DNA of 64,000 bases, taken from Corydoras sp. C115. Taxonomy: Eukaryota > Chordata > Actinopteri > Siluriformes > Callichthyidae. A program made the translations under genes and the position numbers. This document shows, piece after piece, positions 34,936-46,216 of this stretch. Location: contig JAFMOC010000241.1 of the NCBI GenBank assembly GCA_019802505.1, positions 62,001 to 126,000 of the forward strand, in the 5' to 3' direction. Position 1 is the first letter of the stretch. Every line of letters begins with the position of its first letter. The notes beneath the pieces are model-generated. The model ran no database searches. It worked only from the letters and a program-made list of their open reading frames with translations, and was not told the DNA's origin.

Positions 34936-35857
34936 GGCCGTTTCAGCAGCAGGGGACCAGGAGAAGGCAAAGCGAATAAAGGTCAGACGGGTAAGGGGTA
35001 AGGCGATTTGGCTCTAGTTGCGAATGAACCTTCTGTAAAAGTGGTCTTTGCAGGTCCTTTCTGTTAGATGGGGTAGGCCACTCGACAATGGCTCGTTCCT
35101 TCTCTGGATCGGCGCTGACATGGCCAGGCCGGATAATAAACCCCAGAAAAGAGATGGTATCCTTATGAAACTTGCATTTTTCTGCCTTGACGAATAGTCA
35201 GTTCTGGGCAAGCCAGGACAGGACCTGACTGACATGGTTAACATGGTACTTTAAGGTTTTGGAGAAGATTAAGATGTGGTCAAGGTAAACAAACACAAAC
35301 TGGTCAAGAAAGTCTCTCAAAACATCGTTGACGAGAGCTTGGAAAAAAGCAGGAGCATTAGTGAGGCCAAAAGGAAGAAAGAGGTATTCAAAATGTCCCA
35401 GAGCTGTATTGAAGGCGGTTTTCCATTCATATCCTTCACGGATGCACAGTAGGTGGTAAGCATTACGTAAATACAATTTGGAGAAGATGGTGGCGCCTTG
35501 GAGGGATTCAAGCACAGAGTTGGAAAGGGGTAAGGGGTATTTATTGCGGATGGTGATTTGACTTAGGCCACGATAGTCGATAGTGGGCCGGAGGGTCTTA
35601 TCTTTCTTTTCAACGAAAAAGAATCCGGCCCCCAATGGAGAAGAGGAGGGGCGTATGAGAGCCAGACTTTCAGAAATGTACTTCTCCATGGCCTCTTCCT
35701 CTGGCAGGGACAATTGGAAAAGACAGCTGAAAGGCAGGGAAGCCCCAGAGAGAAGATCAATCGCGCAGTCATATGGTCGGTGTGGAGGCAGTACACAGGC
35801 CTGATCCTTACTGAATACCTCACTAAAGCAATGATAAGGTTGGGGAATGGCGGACAA
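34936..35857 (-). pseudogene. Outer gypsy reverse transcriptase, YLDH mutant
   Basis: A 219-residue frame (35198-35857) carries linker SKDQACVLPPHRPYDCAIDL, GAGFFFVEKKDKTLRP, LPFGLTNAPAFFQ and FVYLDHILIFS. The second aspartate of YxDD is His, which should abolish polymerisation. The end (34936-35244) is in other frames. Confidence 0.88.
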
Positions 35858-35860
35858 GTC

Positions 35861-36449
35861 GACCCTTCAGGAGGGCATAGAGTGAGCGGTGACAGTGGAA
35901 TGGGGTCGAGTGACAGCAAGGAGACAATGGGCATAACAATGCTCGCTCCAAGATGTGATCCTATTCTGTTGCCAGTTGATCTGTGGATTGTGGAGTACCA
36001 ACTGGGGGAAACCAAGAACTAATGGGTATTGTGGAGATTTGATAACAGAAAAGATCAAGTCTTCTCGATGATTTCCAGAAATAACCATGGAGATGGGTGT
36101 GGTTTGGTGAGTAATGCCACCTGAGAGTACTGCCATCTAGTGCCAAGGCGTTCTGGGGATGATCGAGTTCCTTAAGAGATGAGTTCAATTGGGAAATGAG
36201 GCCTTCATGAATAAGCTTCATCTCCGAACGCAATTCAATGAGTGCAGACAGAGAAATTTCCTTGTGGTTGGAATCACAGAGTGTGACCGGTATGGACAGA
36301 TGGAGGTTTTGGCATGTGGCATTCAATCCCAACAGCGACCTCAGACCTACTGTCGGGCTTGATTTTTTGGTTGAACTGGGCATGTCAACTGTTGATGTCC
36401 TGATTTGCCAAAGTACAGGCATTGCCCCATCTGAAATCTCCGTGTGCGC
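35861..36449 (-). pseudogene. Outer gypsy protease and nucleocapsid end
   Basis: Frames 35867-36566 give FSVIKSPQYPLVLGFPQL (protease end), HPQNALALDGSTL, and SALIELRSEMKLIHEG where the family has DSG: the active-site triad reads ELR. Upstream LYCG-type knuckle text is degraded (near 36395-36420). Gypsy-like sequence ends near 36449; the rest of gag is missing. Confidence 0.75.
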
Positions 36450-37313
36450 TGTAACCTTGGCTACAAAAAGAAAAACTACCCCACATAGGCCTAAAAATAA
36501 CCATGTAGTTCGAGCCAAAATCACACAAAACCTATTATAGGTTTGAGACAGTATATCAATAGGCACCTTGAAACCCTGATGAATACAGTTGCTCAGACAA
36601 TAAATTTTTTTAGTGATAATGAAAATGTGCGCAGAAACACAATCTCATCCCCCTTCCCTATCTTCATGAGAGAAGTGGGCGTGTGCGAGTAAGCGCGTGT
36701 GTGCGTGAGCGGCAAGTGTGTGTGTGTGTGTGTGTGTGTGCGTGCATGCGTGTGTGTGTGTGTGTGTGTGTGTGTGAGACAAAAAAAATGTCCAGATCAA
36801 ATTGTCCCACAGTCTTTATCACAGTCTTTACCCTTGTGGAGCATGGGAGAGTTAGTAGAAGTCCGGAGTATCATGTAATGGAGAGACACTGCGGTCTCTA
36901 CTGTAAAACCCCTTTCGCTCACTGATACAGCACAGAAAGTTGGTGTGCACAGGGAACTTCATCCAGCGAAATACGATCCTCCTGAAGATAGTCTGGCACC
37001 GAAAAACAGTCCGAAAAAACTAGCGTGTGTTGCTGAACAATCACAAAAAAAACGCTCCTCAGGTCCGGAAAACAGTCCCAAACGCTCCGACCATGCTGCC
37101 TTTCCCTTGACTTCCGGGTGACTTTCCCGATGATCCAATGAGTATATGAATGATCCCGTGACGTCACCATTAGAATTTTTATAAGATACATAGGGTACTT
37201 TTCTTGGAGACTGCTAAATTATTACCCTCATTCCGAACAGAGCATGGAAACAGTACTTTCATTTACAAATATCAACATTAATGACATTTTTTATTTTTTA
37301 CTGTGATCGTCAC
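36450..37313 (-). repeat. 3' LTR of second gypsy element (left boundary tentative)
   Basis: Minus strand starts TGTGACGATCACAG just after a purine-rich CTGGGGGGGGGGATC tract (37314-37328). The other end is placed at GGTTACA (36450), where sequence stops resembling the outer gypsy. A GT microsatellite (36713-36777) lies inside. Confidence 0.45.
36713..36777 (+). repeat. (GT)n microsatellite
   Basis: Two GT runs separated by GCGTGCATGC. Confidence 0.9.
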
Positions 37314-38578
37314 AGATCCCCCCCCCCAGCCAGCGGCAAAGGAGGGCCATAATATGGTTTGAGGTCAACTACATTAATGTTTTCCACCCTCTCATTTTCT
37401 GTACCCCATTTCACTCGGTAGTTATTGGGACCTAACCACTTTTCCTTCGCTGGCCCTTTCCATCTAGGCGCAAGTTTGGCTGAGAATATACTAGCTGCCT
37501 TAGACAAAGGATGCGTTCTTATCCAAACTAGATCACCAACCTCAAACTGTACACATCTGCGTCTGGCATTATAATATCTAGCTTGCTTGGACTTTGCTAC
37601 ACCCAAATGTCTCTCAACTTCCTTAAGCAATTGTGTGTTGTTATGTAGGGTGTTATAACTGGCGGTATGTGGCCTCGGAGCATATGAGATGAGACATTCT
37701 AACGGGCCCTTGATATAACGACCCAAGGCTAACACAGCCGGCATGACACCAGTGGACTCATGTACTGAAGTGTTAATGCCTAGACTGAACTCAGGTAGCC
37801 ACCGGTCCCAATCTTGATGGAGCGCCCTCACAAACAAGGCGATCATGGCTTTCAAGGTCCGGTTTAGTCTTTCTGTCAGATTTGTTTGTGGATGGTATGC
37901 TGTGGTCAGCTTTTGAGTTACCCCCCAGGCTTCACATAGGCATGCCATCAGGTCACTGGTCCACTGCGGTCCTCTATCTGACACAATCCGAGCCGGCACT
38001 CCCCATCGAGTAAAGATCTTATTTTTAAGTACTTGACTGACTCGTGTGGTCTTGGCGTCTCATAGTGGGAATAGTTCTACCCATTTAGAATAGTAGTTCA
38101 CTACTACTATTAGCATGGTATTCCAGGAGCAGTTCATAAGGAAGGGACCCATAAAGTCTACCCCAATCATTTCTCCAGGTTGGCTGACTTGTGTTTGCTG
38201 TAACAGGCCTGCTGGTTTAACATTAGGGTTTTTGTATTTTTTACATATTTGGCACTCCTTTAAATATTTCCATACGTCTTTTCTTATATCCGGCCACCAG
38301 GCAACTTCCAGGATTTTCCGGAGTGTCTTCATTCTCCCGAGGTGACCCCCAAGTAGACTGCTGTGGAAATAATTTAGAAATTGGCCAACCATTTGTTCCA
38401 GAACTACCAGCTGGTGGTTATACCCCCCAAATCTAGAGGGTACCCCTCGGTAGAGGACGCCTTGTTGGACCAGATATTCCACTCGTCCCATCTTGGTACT
38501 TGGACAGGTTTCTCTCACCTGTTCACACACTGAGCTGTTCTTCTGGGCTGCTTCGATATTAGGGAGCGTACAGGGCAA
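37310..38578 (-). pseudogene. Second gypsy: integrase
   Basis: Two frames. 38060-38578 has the zinc region (SSLLGGHLGRMKTLR, CQICKKYKN) and IGVDFMGPF with the first Asp; 37310-37999 has RIVSDRGPQWTS and HPQTNLTERLNRTL with Asp and Glu, then GDLVWIRTHPLSK and a C-terminal WKGP...YRVKW domain. A short frameshift/stop at 38000-38060 divides them. All three catalytic residues remain. Confidence 0.88.
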
Positions 38579-38584
38579 GTCACA

Positions 38585-39711
38585 TCAATATGCCGCCGCT
38601 AAACAGAGGCTTCCCGCCATCGCTGTTGAGGCTATTGACAGGGCATCAGGCACCATGTTACAGCAACCCTTCCTGTAATGCACTCGAAAATTAAACACCT
38701 GTAATCTCAAGGTCCACCTGGTTAGCCTGGATAGAGTTTTTGGGGAGTTAAAAGCCCATGTTAGGGCGTTGTGGTCGGTGAAGATGTCAAATACTATACC
38801 CTCTAGGTAATGCCTCCATTTTTCTACCACCCAAACTACGGACAGACATTCCTTTTCTGTGGTTCAATAATGTAGTTCGGCTTCCCTGAGTGCTCTGGAG
38901 GTATAGGCGATAACTCTCTCCTCCCCATCGATCTCCTGGGTGAGAACTGCCCCCAGCCCCACATCGCTAGCATCCATTTGTACTTGAAATGTGGCCTCGA
39001 GATGGGGTTGAGCCAGAACAGGGGGAGCTTGGAGGGCCTCTTTTAGTTTCATAAAGGCATCCTGACAATCGAGTGACCACTCCCATTGAACTCCTTTCTT
39101 CTTTAGTCGATTCAGAGGTGCGGAAGTGTCTGCTAGCCTGGGAATGAATTTGTGGTACCACCCTACCAATCCCAAAAATCTTTGTAGGCTCTTGATGTCA
39201 GTTGGAGCTGGGTACTGGCGGATGGCTGTAATTTCCTCTGGGTCAACTTCCACTCCCCGACCAGACACTATGTGTCCCAAAAAGGTGAGTTGGGTTTGGA
39301 ATAAACAGCATTTCTTGATGTTCAGGGTAATCTGGGCATGATGTAACTTCTCAAAAACTGCTTCCAAATTTTGCAGATGTTCTTCTGGCGTTTGAGAGAA
39401 TATTATGATATCGTCTACATAGACGAAACAGACCTTGCCCCTCAGATCTCCCGCAGACCAAATGGCATCACCTTGAAATGATACAACCCGATAGGGGTAA
39501 TCACAGCTGTTTTCATTTTATTTTCGTCGTCCATAGCCACTTGCCAATACCCACTCTGTAGGTCCAGGGTGCTAAAAACAGCCGCCCCTTGCATGGACTC
39601 CAATATTTCATGTACTAATGTCATTGGATAAGCATCATGCATCGTCTTGGAGTTCAGGCCCCGATAGTCGACACAAAAGCAATAAGTGCCATCTGGCTTG
39701 CGGACTAACAC
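38585..39711 (-). pseudogene. Second gypsy: RT and RNase H
   Basis: 39442-39711: LVRKPDGTYCFCVDYRGLN, FSTLDLQSGYWQVAMD, VMPFGL, then a deletion directly to VCFVYVDDIIIFS (around 39415-39435), so the usual NAPATFQ stretch is lost although YVDD is intact. 38864-39367: LTFLGHIVSGRGVEVDPE, FQVQMDASDVGLGAVLTQ. 38585-38830: FTDHNALTWAF of RNase H. Confidence 0.88.
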
Positions 39712-40812
39712 CCTGGTGCCGCCCAGGGGGAGGCAGATGATTCGATTATGCCATCTCTCAACATCTTCTGGACCTGCTCTTTAATTATGTCCTGCTTCTG
39801 GGCAGAGAGCCGATAGGCCCTCTTGCGCACTGGGGCTTCGTCTATAGTAATAATTATGTGGGTTATTGCCCTCATCTTCTCCAACTTAGTCGTCCACACT
39901 GTAGGCCACCTCTTCAGCAGTGCTTGCACGTATTCCGGTTGTAGGGCAATTCCATCATCTTCCTTTATGGTGGCCATATAGAAGTTTACCCTGCCTTCTT
40001 TGTTGACCCACTGGAGAGTGGTTTTGGCTCTGGTAAGGAATTGGTGACTTCGGCCATTAGGCATGGTATAGCAGCCTAGATGGGGCTGAAGAGACATTTT
40101 GCAGACGACCAGGAAATCTAATCCCAGCAATACCGGCATATAGCATCACTTCATGCAGTTTGAGCACCAGATGGAGTTTCCCGACCACTTTGCACTCCTG
40201 TCCGTTTGCCATCATAAAAGATTGATTGTCACAGGGCAATAGGGTTTCATGCAGTCCTGCAATTCCATTCCACAAGCTTTCTTGGATCAGTGTGTAGGTG
40301 CTCCCTGTGTCCACTACAGCTTCTCCCCTTGCCCCCCGGATCTGAATGGGAACAACGAGCAGGGAAGGTCCTCCTTCAACTGTAGCTAGAGACCCGTCGT
40401 TTATATTCTTCTCCCCGGTTCTCTTCGGCTGTTTCTTGGCTTGATTTGGTGGAAGATTACTGGTTTGCACCCGGTTCCAATACCCTTTAGAGGAGGCCCA
40501 ATCCTTTTCAATCATAGAGCCAGTTTTCACCAATTGGTCTACGGTGGACACTGTTCCCCTCAGGCCACTTGCTAAACGCGGGTTGCAGGCATTGAGAATT
40601 CGCCGCATCATTTCTTCCTCGGCCATTTCAGGTCGCCACTTCAAGCACAGGGCACGATAATCATATGCAAAGTCCCTGAGACGCTGATCAGGCCCTTTGA
40701 CCATCGCATGCAGTTGCTCCTCTATCTCCGCAGAATAATCTTCTGATAGAAAAGCCTCTAAAAATGCTGCCTTAAACATAGTCCAATTTTTTATCTTACA
40801 TTTGGCGGCCAA
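39705..40812 (-). pseudogene. Second gypsy: gag end and protease
   Basis: The 40057-40812 frame carries the gag segment FKAAFLEAFLSEDYSAEIEE and NACNPRLASGLRGTV, then AVVDTGSTYTLIQESLW with an intact DTG protease triad. The 39705-40139 frame continues with MPVLLGLDFLVVCKM and the linker into RT (VRKRAYRLSAQKQDII). No CCHC knuckle is visible between gag and protease, suggesting a short deletion or a knuckle-less gag. Confidence 0.82.
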
Positions 40813-41319
40813 TGTAAGGTTTTTGGTTCAACTTTGTAATGCTTGTACCATTGTAAGTATACTTAGTAATTTACGATAGTTGGACAACTGTTGAATGGCT
40901 CCAGGAAAAAGGAGGAATGACCAGGTGTGAGATGAGCATGTATAATTATAGGAATGACCATTTGTCGAAAGAGCATGAGAAGGAGTCAGAAAGTCTGGTC
41001 ACAGCGTGACCTGTGAAAATATAGATTTAGGGGGCAAGTAACATTTGTTAAAAAGTATTATTGGGACTGGGGTCTCAGAAAATCCCACCATATTTGGAAG
41101 GTCCAGTCACACTCACCAACAGAAGAAGGACAGCCCACCAAAGGTTTATATACCGAAGCTGGATCTTTGAGACCTCAGAGCTCTCTCATCAATTGCAATT
41201 GCTTGCCATCGATGATTCTTTGCTGTACCCTTGCTGTTTATTCAGTAAATTGCATTAAACTTTGTTTGGACCAACCTGCATCTCTGAGATCTCTGAGACC
41301 GATTATTGAACATCTAACA
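40813..41319 (+). mobile_element. Solo LTR inserted in gypsy gag (TSD CCAA)
   Basis: 507 bp with ends TGTAAGG...CTAACA. TATA-like TTTATATA at 41145-41152 and ATTAAA at 41254-41259 give a plus orientation. CCAA at 40809-40812 and 41320-41323 is a 4-bp target duplication. Four-base duplications suit gammaretrovirus-like or some other LTR elements; the parent element is unknown. Confidence 0.8.
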
Positions 41320-41983
41320 CCAACCACCAACTTCGCGCAGAACCTTGCAATACTGCATTAAGTGTACCCAATAACTCTTGGTCCCGGAGGGGCCCTAGGG
41401 ATAAAAATTTCTCACACTGCTCAATAAAATTGGTGACGTCTGAGGAGTTGATGGATTCCCCAAATCTGGGAAAATCAAGGCGGATTGGAGGGGTAGATGT
41501 AGCATCTGAAACTTTGGGCGTGTGAACGCTGGGGGAGAACTTGTGTATGCTTTGGTGGATGGTTTGTTTCAGCTGATCCTCCCATATCTGGTCACGTCGT
41601 GGGAGGCAATTAACTATGGAACGGTCCAGGTGACTAAACCTTCCCTCTATATACTCCCTCATGTCGTTTGTGCGTTTGCTGATTGATTCTTTTAAACGGG
41701 CTTCCATGGCATCCATCCTCTCTGTGATCTTCACAATTTGTTCCCCCCATGCTTCCAGCCTATTGTTCTCTTCCTCATTGTCCTCTTCTTCCTGATGGTG
41801 TACTTCAGGTGGATTATGATCATTTAAATACAGCTGTTCCAGTAAAGTGGACACCTCAGACACGTCACCTCGGCCTTGTCGATATGTCACATGCCGTGTA
41901 GGCCTATCTTGCGGCTCTGAGTCTTCCATCTCAGATTCATTGTGGGGAATATGGATTCCAACTGCCCTAAATACCCCCCACAA
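41320..41983 (-). pseudogene. Second gypsy: gag N-terminal part
   Basis: Acidic/coiled-coil start (MEDSEPQDRPTRHVTYRQ; EEEDNEEENNRLEAW; AMEARLKES) followed by IRLDFPRFGESINSSDVTNF and LNAVLQGSARSWWL. The frame breaks at the solo LTR at 41319 and resumes at 40812 in the same phase. Confidence 0.82.
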
Positions 41984-42109
41984 CGAGCTGTTCTAAATAT
42001 AGTTACTCTCACTACTCTCAAATCACTCCTCTGAACAAAAAGATAAGACCATGCTTTAGATTCAGAAAACAAAAGGACAAAAACAACCAAAAAAAAAGAA
42101 AAATTTACA

Positions 42110-42111
42110 TA

Positions 42112-42143
<32 letters not shown>

Positions 42144-42144
42144 G
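42110..42144 (+). repeat. (AT)n then T-run at the gypsy/BEL junction
   Basis: AT repeats 42110-42127 and a T run to 42143 mark the boundary between the antisense gypsy and the sense BEL/Pao element. Confidence 0.8.
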
Positions 42145-42247
42145 AATAAATAATTATTTTCACAGCAGCAAGAATTCAAATTATTCCCATCGATCTTCTG
42201 CTAGTAAAAGGAGTGCAGCTGCAGAAGTTGCTGCCAAAGAAGCCACC

Positions 42248-43827
42248 TTGGAAGTAATGCTAGAGCAAGAACATCAAATAGAAGAATTGCAGATGCTGGA
42301 GGCTGAAGCTGCCCAGCTAAAGGCTAAACAAGACGCCAAGCTAGAAGCCAAGCGCAGAGAAATAGCACATCTGGAGATGATTAAAGAACTGAAAGCTGCT
42401 AAGGCACGGCAGCAAGTATATGAACAAAGTGAAAGTTCTTATTGAATATCTAAAAGGAGTCAACGTTTAGATGACGAAATGGATAAGCTGCTTCATCAAG
42501 CTGTTCCTACGAAGATTGGAAAGGAAATCAAACAGGAACTGAGTCCACCACGTTGTTCTTTCCCATCACAAGCTGTTATAAATCCAGCTGAAGACAATAC
42601 AGTATCCTTTGCTAAAGTACTTGCAGAATCGATTAATGCTAATCGTCTTCCCATCCCAGAACCAACAATATTAAGTGGTGATCCACTTCGGTATAAGGAC
42701 TGGAAAGTGTCCTTTCAGACGCTTATAGACAGAAAGAACATCCCAGATGAAGAAAAGATATATTATCTACGAAAATATGTGGGTGGAAATGCAAAAAAGG
42801 CCATAGAGAGTTACTTCCTGCAAGGGACTGAGTCAGCCTATTTTGATGCATGGCGTATCCTGGAAGAACGTTGTGGCAGTTCATTCATCCTTGCCCAAGC
42901 CTACAGAGATAAGATCGAAGCATGGTCCAAAATAAGTACCAAAATAATATGGAACTGCAAGAACTGTTTGACTTCCTTCGTAGTTGTGAATCTGCAATGT
43001 CTCAAATTGAAGATCTCGAAGTGCTTAACAGTTGCAATGAGAACAGAAAGTTACTTACTAAACTTCCAGATTGGTTGATCTTGAGATGGAAACGAAAAGT
43101 CATAAAATTACAAGAACAAGGTATAAAATTTACCAGCTTCAGCCAGTTTGTCCAGTTTCTAACACGTGAAGCCAAAATCGTTTGTAACACAATGACATCT
43201 TTCCCTACACCAAATCCACGTGAAGGAGAGAAAAGTAAGGGTGTAAGTAATAGAAGTCCAGGAGAAAATGCTTTAATAACACACTCAGATGAGAACGCCA
43301 ACATCAAAGACTGTGTCTTCTGTGAGAAAGCAGGACACAGTTTACCAGATTGCCGTAAGTTTATGAAGAAGACAATTACAGAAAGAGTCCAGTTTGTACA
43401 AGAGAAAAGGTTGTGCTTTGGTTGCTTGAAATGGGGTCATCATTCCAAGAACTGCAATGAGAGAAATATCTGCAAGACATGCGAGAAAGGTCATCCAACT
43501 TGCCTTCATGATAATCTTACTAAAGAAGAACGCAAGCAAGAAAGAACGCAAGTAGTAAAGGCTGACAAAGCAAAACACAAAGACAAGCCAAAGGATGAAA
43601 AGCCAGAACAACCACAAGATCAACCAAGTACATCTACAAGTACATGTGGAGCCATCGTACATACGGTGATCCAGAGTAGCAGCCACACCCATGCATCTAC
43701 AATAATTCCGGTGTGGGTCTCTGCTGCGGCTGAGCCAAATAGTGAAGCTCTTCTGTATGCACTTCTGGATACACAGAGTGATACATTTACTGTATACTTG
43801 AGTAGACTGCAAGGGCACTCAACATAG
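42248..43827 (+). pseudogene. BEL/Pao gag and protease
   Basis: Starts with a coiled-coil rich in E, A and K (42248-42445, ends in a stop), then the Pao gag domain (DUF1759 type: EPTILSGDPLRYKDWKVSF; YLRKYVGGNAKKAIESYF), a frameshift near 42930, and two zinc-binding segments CVFCEKAGHSLPDC and CFGCLKWGHHSKNC. The aspartic protease motif LLDTQSDTFTV is at about 43763-43795, followed by loss of frame at 43800-43827. Typical Pao layout. Confidence 0.88.
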
Positions 43828-43855
43828 GGGTGAACCAGTTCAGCTGAGTATTACC

Positions 43856-45304
43856 ATGCTATCTTCAACAAATAGTGTTGTGTCTTGCAAGAAGATGACT
43901 GGTTTACAAGTAAGAGGGTTCTATTCATACGAGACAATACCACTTCCAGTGACTTATTCAAGAGAAATTATACCGGCAAATAGAAATTATATTCTTACGC
44001 CGAAGATAGCAAAGTTATGGACTCATCTGGAACATATTGCAGATGAGATTGCTCCTCAGCAAAGCTGTGAAGTTGGCCTGTTAATAGGCAGCAACTGTCC
44101 TCAGGCTTTACTACCAAAACGAGTAGTGGCTGGTGAAAGAAACCAACCCTTTGCACAGCAAACGGATCTGGGGTGGAGTGTGGTAGGCTGTGGTAATCCA
44201 TGTCTCAACTAGGGAGATAGTATGGGAGTAAGCCACCAAGTGGTAGTGAAGAAAGTGGTACCAGATCTTCAGTCTTCCTCAGATCTTACAAGTGAAGTGT
44301 ATTCTACCAAGTTCCAAGGAACCTCTCAGAATGATCATCTTTTATCCGGTCCAGATCTAACGAATGCCTTGGTGGGAGTTTTGTTTCGCTTCCGAAGAAG
44401 TGACATAGAGTGCATGTTTCACCAGTTCCATATGAAAACAGAAGACCAAGATTATCTTCGATTCCTTTGGTGGGAGAATAGGAATCTTGAAGTTCAACCT
44501 TCCACCTATCGAATGAAGGTCCATTTGTTTGGTGCAGCCTCATCACCTGGGTGTGCCAACTATGAACTCAAGCATATTGCCGTGGAAGGACGAGGACGCT
44601 TTAGTGATGACGCCATCAAGTTCATACAGCGGAATCTTTACGTCGATGATGGCCTGTTAAGCATGACATTTACAAGTCAAGCAATCCAGATGGTGAAAGA
44701 AGCCAGAGAACTTTGCAGCACAGTCAACCTACGACTTCACAAGTTCGTTTCCAATAGTAGAGAAGTCCATGACTCTATTCCCAAGAAAGAATGTGCTGAA
44801 GCTACTACAACCAAGGATATGACATTAGGAGAATCTCAAATAGAAAGAGCTCTTGGGGTGCAGTGGTGCGTGGCTTCTGACGAGTTTCGGTTTAGAGTGG
44901 TAGAGTGGGAGAAACCATTTAACCTTAAAGGATCATCGGGAAAGCAGATACTGCTGCAACCGTGTTGGGACGATACTTCACCCGATGATTTGCAACCTCA
45001 GTGGGAACGTTGGTTCCAAGAATTCTTGGCCAATCTCTTCTGGAGTCGGTGGAAGAAAGAGTGTCTCCTGAACCTTCAACCAAGACAGAAGTCGATCAAG
45101 GATCGCAGAGATGCAAAGGTTAATGATATCGTCCTTCTGCAAGAAGATGCTACATCTCGTTACCTGTGGAAATTGGCAAGGGTCGTTGAAGTGTATCCAG
45201 GAAGAGACGGTAGAGTGAGAAAGGTGAAGTTGTGCATCAGTGATTTTAACCTGGATAAGAAGGGATGGCGTGTTTCCAAACCAATTTATCTGGAGAGACA
45301 GTGA
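43856..45304 (+). pseudogene. BEL/Pao RT and integrase C-terminus
   Basis: 43856-44212 is the protease-RT linker (IADEIAPQQSCEVGLLIGSN), ending at a stop. 44222-45304 gives RT: IECMFHQFHMKTEDQDYLRF, FGAASSPGCANYELK and the catalytic RNLYVDDGLLSM (YVDD intact). Near 44935 it jumps to LQPQWERWFQEFLANLFWSR and KVNDIVLLQEDATSR...RKVKLCISD, the end of Pao integrase. Part of the RT N-terminus is also missing after 44222. Confidence 0.85.
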
Positions 45305-45452
45305 CATTACTAGAAGCAGAGTGAAGACCATCATCTTCATCTTCACTTTACAGTTGTAAATTCATGCAAATTCATCACCAAGTTAGTACTGTAAAATAAT
45401 CTGCTTGGTATAATTTCATTTCATGATTTAAAATCATAGATTTTGGTGGGAG

Positions 45453-46029
45453 TGTAACTGCCTACTTAAGCAGTTTATATTTTTAATTGGTTTAAAGTTT
45501 GTAAAATTGTATAATAGTGTATAATAGAACTTCTGTTCTTTTAAGAACATTGACAATGTTAATTTCCATGGTTACACTGCTAATTACCGCGGTTACCACG
45601 TTACAAAGGTTCCAAAGTTAGCAAAGTTAGTTCCAAAGTTAGTTCCAAAGGGTTATTCAGAGGCTGAAGACCAGCAGGTTACGACGTGATACTATAGCTC
45701 TCTTTGATATTTCATGCAGCCAATGAGGTTTGTGTTCTGTTAATATACCAATTATGTTTATCACCTTTTCTAGCATTAGAGTGAATTGATATGTAATTAC
45801 GGTTCTAAATCAAGATGTAAATTCATGTGATAAAACCAACAAAGGATCAGTCTTAAGATTAATAGTCTACAATATGTAAATTGCTCATTGTATATTTGTT
45901 TATTTGATTTATGTTACAGTTCTTATGGTTGGGTGTAAGGTTATGTACAAAGTTAAGGTGCAAACTCAAGAATAAACCTAATCAGTATTGGCAAGAATAT
46001 TTGTGCTGTCGACTTTGAATCTGAGGGAG
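45453..46029 (+). repeat. BEL/Pao 3' LTR (right end uncertain)
   Basis: Begins TGTAACTGCC after TTTTGGTGGGAG, a polypurine-like stretch. AATAAA at 45971-45976. The boundary at about 46029 is set by the start of gypsy LTR sequence, so the LTR may be cut short. Confidence 0.6.
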
Positions 46030-46216
46030 TAGCATGTAAGCACAGCAAACAACAGAGGACCTTGGAATGGCAATCGCATCGTTTCCAATTCTCTGGCACT
46101 GGAGAGGAGAAAACCTGGGGTTTAAGTAGGCTGCCAGGAGATTGTCTGCAGGTGAGGGTAATTAGGGTAATGAGGAGGTGGAGTCAGAGAGTGACGAGGA
46201 GGAGCAGGCTCTGACA
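46030..46216 (-). repeat. Outer gypsy 5' LTR, truncated
   Basis: 187 bp matching 32325-32523 with few differences (for example ACCTGG/ACCAGG). The remainder of this LTR, the primer-binding site and gag are missing at the join with BEL/Pao. Confidence 0.9.

Larger units (their letters stand above)
36450..42080 (-). mobile_element. Second Ty3/gypsy element (no chromodomain), inserted in the outer gypsy
   Basis: Minus-strand order from the right: gag (41983 down to 40057, split by a solo LTR), protease, RT, RNase H, integrase, polypurine tract, 3' LTR. Its protein text differs from the chromoviruses elsewhere in this window and the integrase ends without a chromodomain. No 5' LTR recognised at the right end, which abuts an AT-repeat and the BEL/Pao element. 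Confidence 0.85.
42160..46029 (+). mobile_element. BEL/Pao retrotransposon, 5'-truncated and internally deleted
   Basis: Plus-strand gag, protease, RT, the last part of integrase and a 3' LTR. The 5' LTR is absent, and RNase H plus the integrase core are deleted near 44935. It ends at GAGTAGCA, where outer gypsy 5' LTR sequence starts. Confidence 0.85.
32121..46216 (-). mobile_element. Composite LTR-element block in L2 (14.1 kb, TSD GTTTT)
   Basis: Left end is a full gypsy 3' LTR, right end the first 187 bp of the matching 5' LTR, both in minus orientation, with GTTTT at 32116-32120 and 46217-46221. Between them lie the gypsy pol genes, a second gypsy element and a BEL/Pao element in plus orientation. 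The simplest reading is one gypsy insertion into L2 that later received other elements and lost its own gag. Confidence 0.85.

Noticed and set aside
42110..42144. Origin or regulatory AT tract
   Set aside because: Simple AT/T repeats at an element junction; no further signal.
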